From: Miltoncostaea sp963770865
Lineage (GTDB): Bacteria; Actinomycetota; Thermoleophilia; Miltoncostaeales; Miltoncostaeaceae
Length of the DNA: 64,000 bases
Direction of reading: 5' to 3'
Assembly (NCBI GenBank): GCA_963770865.1
Contig: CAVYRD010000023.1
Location: 57,045-121,044 of the forward strand
Made by a program: the position numbers and the translations under genes. The notes below the pieces were generated by a model that saw only the letters and a list, made by a program, of their open reading frames with translations, was not told the DNA's origin and did no database searches. This document shows positions 62,329 to 64,000 of the stretch, in pieces. Positions within the stretch are counted from its first letter, which is position 1; every line of letters begins with the position of its first letter.

Positions 62329-63033
62329 TCACGACGCCGTTGCCGCGACGTCACCGGTGACGGCGAGATCCTCCATCGTGAACGTCGGCTCGACGCCGAT
62401 CTCCGCGAGCAGGAGCCGGCGCATCCGTTCGTACTGCCGCAACGCCTCGCCCCGGTTCCCCTCCGCCAGGTGCACCCCGATCAGCGCCCGGTGACCGCTC
62501 TCGCGCAGGGGCTCGATGTGCACCCCCGCGAGCGCCGCCTCGACCGCCTCCGCGAACCGGCGCGCCGCGGAGAGGCGGGCCGACAGGGCCTCGAGGGCGT
62601 GCAGGCGGATCTGCCGGACCCGCTCCTGCTCGATGAGCACCCACTCGTCGTACCAGTCGGGCAGGAGATCCTGGACGAGCGGCCCAGGGTCGAGGTCGTG
62701 GGCAGGGCAGTCCCCCGCACCCACCAGCCGGCCCGCCTGTCCCATGAGCCGGGTGACGTCAACCTCCACCTCGTCGTGCAATCCGAGCCGGCCGTTGCCG
62801 GCGGTGACGAGCGGGTGACCGGTGCAGCGCAGCCGCCACAACGCGGAGCGCAGGTTCGCGTTGGAGCGCTCCTCGTGCCGATCGGGCCAGAGGCGCGAGG
62901 CGAAGTGCAGGCGAAGGAGCGGGCGCCCCTCGAGGGCGAGGAGCGCCAGGAGCCGCTCGACACCGCGGGGGAGCACGACCTGGGTCTCCCCCACCCTCAG
63001 CTCGAAGCCCCCGAGCAGCGCGAGGCTAGGCAC
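62329..63033 (-). CDS. SARP-family regulator (BTAD domain), first gene of the eCIS run
   Basis: A 234-aa SARP, paralogous to the one at 61336. GTG 63033 gives PSLALLGGFELRVGETQVVL, the standard winged-helix start; a longer open reading to 63342 is low-complexity and rejected. RLLALLALEGRPLLRLHFAS and NANLRSALWRLRC complete the wHTH; the BTAD part has LLPDWYDEWVLIEQERVRQI and IEPLRESGHRALIGVHLAEG. As the most upstream gene it is the likely activator of the cluster. Confidence 0.9.
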   Translation of the reverse strand: MPSLALLGGFELRVGETQVVLPRGVERLLALLALEGRPLLRLHFASRLWPDRHEERSNANLRSALWRLRCTGHPLVTAGNGRLGLHDEVEVDVTRLMGQAGRLVGAGDCPAHDLDPGPLVQDLLPDWYDEWVLIEQERVRQIRLHALEALSARLSAARRFAEAVEAALAGVHIEPLRESGHRALIGVHLAEGNRGEALRQYERMRRLLLAEIGVEPTFTMEDLAVTGDVAATAS

Positions 63034-63682
63034 GCGGCCCTCCCCCGAGGCGCCACCGCGGCATGACGCGCGGTCGCGCGGACGCCCCACCCCTGGCCAG
63101 CACGGAACTTCCTCTTTGCGACGCCGAACATGCCAAGGCTGCAACGGCGTGAATCGAAAACGCAAGCGCATTGAGGGCGGAGACCGGATTGCGAAACCCC
63201 CGCGGATGACGCTGGGGCAACGGTACCGTGACGTCGGCCTGGTGATCCTCAGGGCGTGCCGCCCGGCGATGCGAACGCCGACCTCAGGGCATGGACCGAG
63301 TCGACGCTCGGCTCCGCCACCCGATGTCGGGCTCCCGCGCATCGGGAGCGCCGGCTGGGCCCTCGTCGCGTGGTCGGCCGGCGCCCTGCTGCCGCTCCTG
63401 TTCCTCGGCGAGCGGGCCCTGCCGGATCTGCTGGGCGGCGTCAGAGGACATCCCTGCCGACGCAGGGATAGCGGCCGCTGGCGTGATGCTTGCGCCGGAC
63501 TGATTCTCGGACTCTCTACGCTGCACTGGTGGTTCGCGTCGCACTTGCAAGTGGTTTCGCTTTAGAGTCATCGCACCAACTGCCCCGCTCCCATCGCGGA
63601 GCCTGCGACGCTTCATCGCAGAGGCCTCCCCGTCGCATCCGCTGCGACTGCGGGATCACGAGTGCTCCGAAAACCGCCGCCG
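63034..63682. other. Intergenic region upstream of the eCIS run
   Basis: About 650 bp with lower GC in places (63120-63200 includes AATCGAAAACGCAAGCGCAT-like sequence). It should hold the eCIS promoter. A plus-strand reading 63207-63565 would encode a ~118-aa protein with one hydrophobic segment (GWALVAWSAGALLPLLFL), but codon use and lack of a ribosome-binding site make me doubt it. No repeat or terminator is clear. Confidence 0.4.
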
Positions 63683-64000
63683 TCATCGCGCGGACTGCCC
63701 CGATCCATCGCACGATCTGCTCCGCATCGGCGCTGTCCGATCGGACGCCTCTGAGACCCGCCCGGCGACGAGTCGGTGCTCGCCGCGGCGCTCACCCGGC
63801 TCAAGCGAGACCGACAGGTAGCGATTGGCAGGCGACGAGACGGCGGCCGCCGCACGACGGAGGGTCGGGCGCTGGTGATAGGGCTTGGCCGCGACGATCC
63901 CAAGGGTGGTGAGGAGCGGATCGTCCACCACCCGCCTCCAGCTCGTACCGGAGAAGCGCTCCGCGTCCAGGTACACCAGGAGCCGTCGGGCGGTGCCGCT
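63683..64000 (-). CDS. C-terminal part of a hypothetical protein (partial, runs off right edge)
   Basis: An open minus-strand reading enters from the right edge with RRLLVYLDAERFSGTSWRRV, then DDPLLTTLGIVAAKPYHQRP and YLSVSLEPGERRGEHRLVAG, and ends at 63683. The first ~75 residues look like a folded domain; the rest is Arg/Ser-rich. I recognise no family, and the start is outside the window. Confidence 0.4.
   Translation of the reverse strand, partial: SGTARRLLVYLDAERFSGTSWRRVVDDPLLTTLGIVAAKPYHQRPTLRRAAAAVSSPANRYLSVSLEPGERRGEHRLVAGRVSEASDRTAPMRSRSCDGSGQSAR

Larger units (their letters stand above)
32548..63033 (-). other. Extracellular contractile injection system (eCIS) gene cluster
   Basis: About 26 consecutive minus-strand genes transcribed from 63 kb towards 32.5 kb, most with TGATG, ATGA or GTGA overlaps. 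The set contains the eCIS hallmarks: sheath, tube, LysM/CIS-tube protein, gpD hub, gpV spike, PAAR tip, gp25, two baseplate-J proteins, gpI-like protein, Pvc16 (DUF4255) terminator and AAA+ ATPase, plus two DUF4157 proteins, the domain most closely tied to eCIS loci. There is no capsid, portal, terminase, holin or lysis gene and no Tss membrane complex, so it is neither a phage nor a type VI system. Two SARP regulators at the 5' end probably control it. Confidence 0.93.

Noticed and set aside
32548..63033. A prophage or a type VI secretion system
   Set aside because: No capsid, portal, terminase, integrase or lysis genes occur within it, and no TssJLM membrane complex or ClpV; Pvc16, CIS-tube/LysM and DUF4157 genes fit eCIS.
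63034..63342. Upstream extension of the first SARP gene
   Set aside because: The added ~100 residues are low complexity and the standard winged-helix start lies at GTG 63033.
63207..63565. Plus-strand gene for a small membrane protein
   Set aside because: One hydrophobic stretch only, no ribosome-binding site or -10 near the start, and composition like non-coding sequence in this genome.

Overview
This 64-kb window is chromosomal DNA of a very GC-rich Gram-positive bacterium. Base composition (well above 70 percent G+C by eye), GTG starts, overlapping start/stop codons, -10 hexamers placed 6-8 nt before start codons, SARP-type regulators and a DHA2-like exporter all point to Actinomycetota. 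A deep-branching class such as Thermoleophilia is my best guess, but it is inference only.

Region 1 (1-27.4 kb) is mostly ordinary chromosome: a MobA-like nucleotidyltransferase fragment, a family 2 glycosyltransferase, a J-domain protein, a DUF255/YyaL thioredoxin-fold protein, a cytochrome P460-like c-type protein, amtB-glnK (ammonium uptake and its PII sensor), bolA-grxD (Fe-S handling), an adenosine deaminase-family enzyme, a glycine-rich beta-helix surface protein, a HAMP/PP2C phosphatase, a Kht-type cation/proton antiporter with its TrkA-C subunit, pyrD, three MFS exporter/regulator modules with visible palindromic operators, a secreted protein with three 79-residue repeats, an M29 aminopeptidase, an SNase-like protein and an SDR.

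Region 2 (27.4-32.5 kb) is a small integrative element in the 3' end of tRNA-Lys(UUU). It has a 24-bp att repeat at both ends, a tyrosine integrase next to the tRNA, an excisionase-like HTH protein, a glucosaminidase/M23 wall hydrolase, small secreted or membrane proteins, and only the N-terminus of a MobF (TrwC) relaxase, cut off head-on against a truncated TPR gene. It looks like the decayed remains of a conjugative element.

Region 3 (32.5-63 kb) is the main feature. It is one minus-strand run of about 26 tightly coupled genes encoding an extracellular contractile injection system (eCIS, PVC/Afp-like): two SARP regulators, a DUF4157 protein that also carries a His/Cys protease-like domain and an OmpA-like domain, AAA+ ATPase, Pvc16/DUF4255 terminator, sheath, tube, chaperone, LysM baseplate protein, gpD-like hub, gpV-like spike, PAAR tip, gp25, two baseplate-J proteins, four related beta-rich proteins, an NHL-propeller/gpI fusion, and at the 3' end a second DUF4157 protein with a small partner gene. 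The run ends 72 bp from the attR site. I recognise no standard tape measure or phage-type fibre.

A caution applies to the whole window. About thirty genes or gene segments are interrupted by single-base frame changes, nearly all of them one extra base, concentrated at 45-53.4 kb and in the integrative element. They read most simply as insertion errors in the assembly, so the affected genes are annotated across the shifts.
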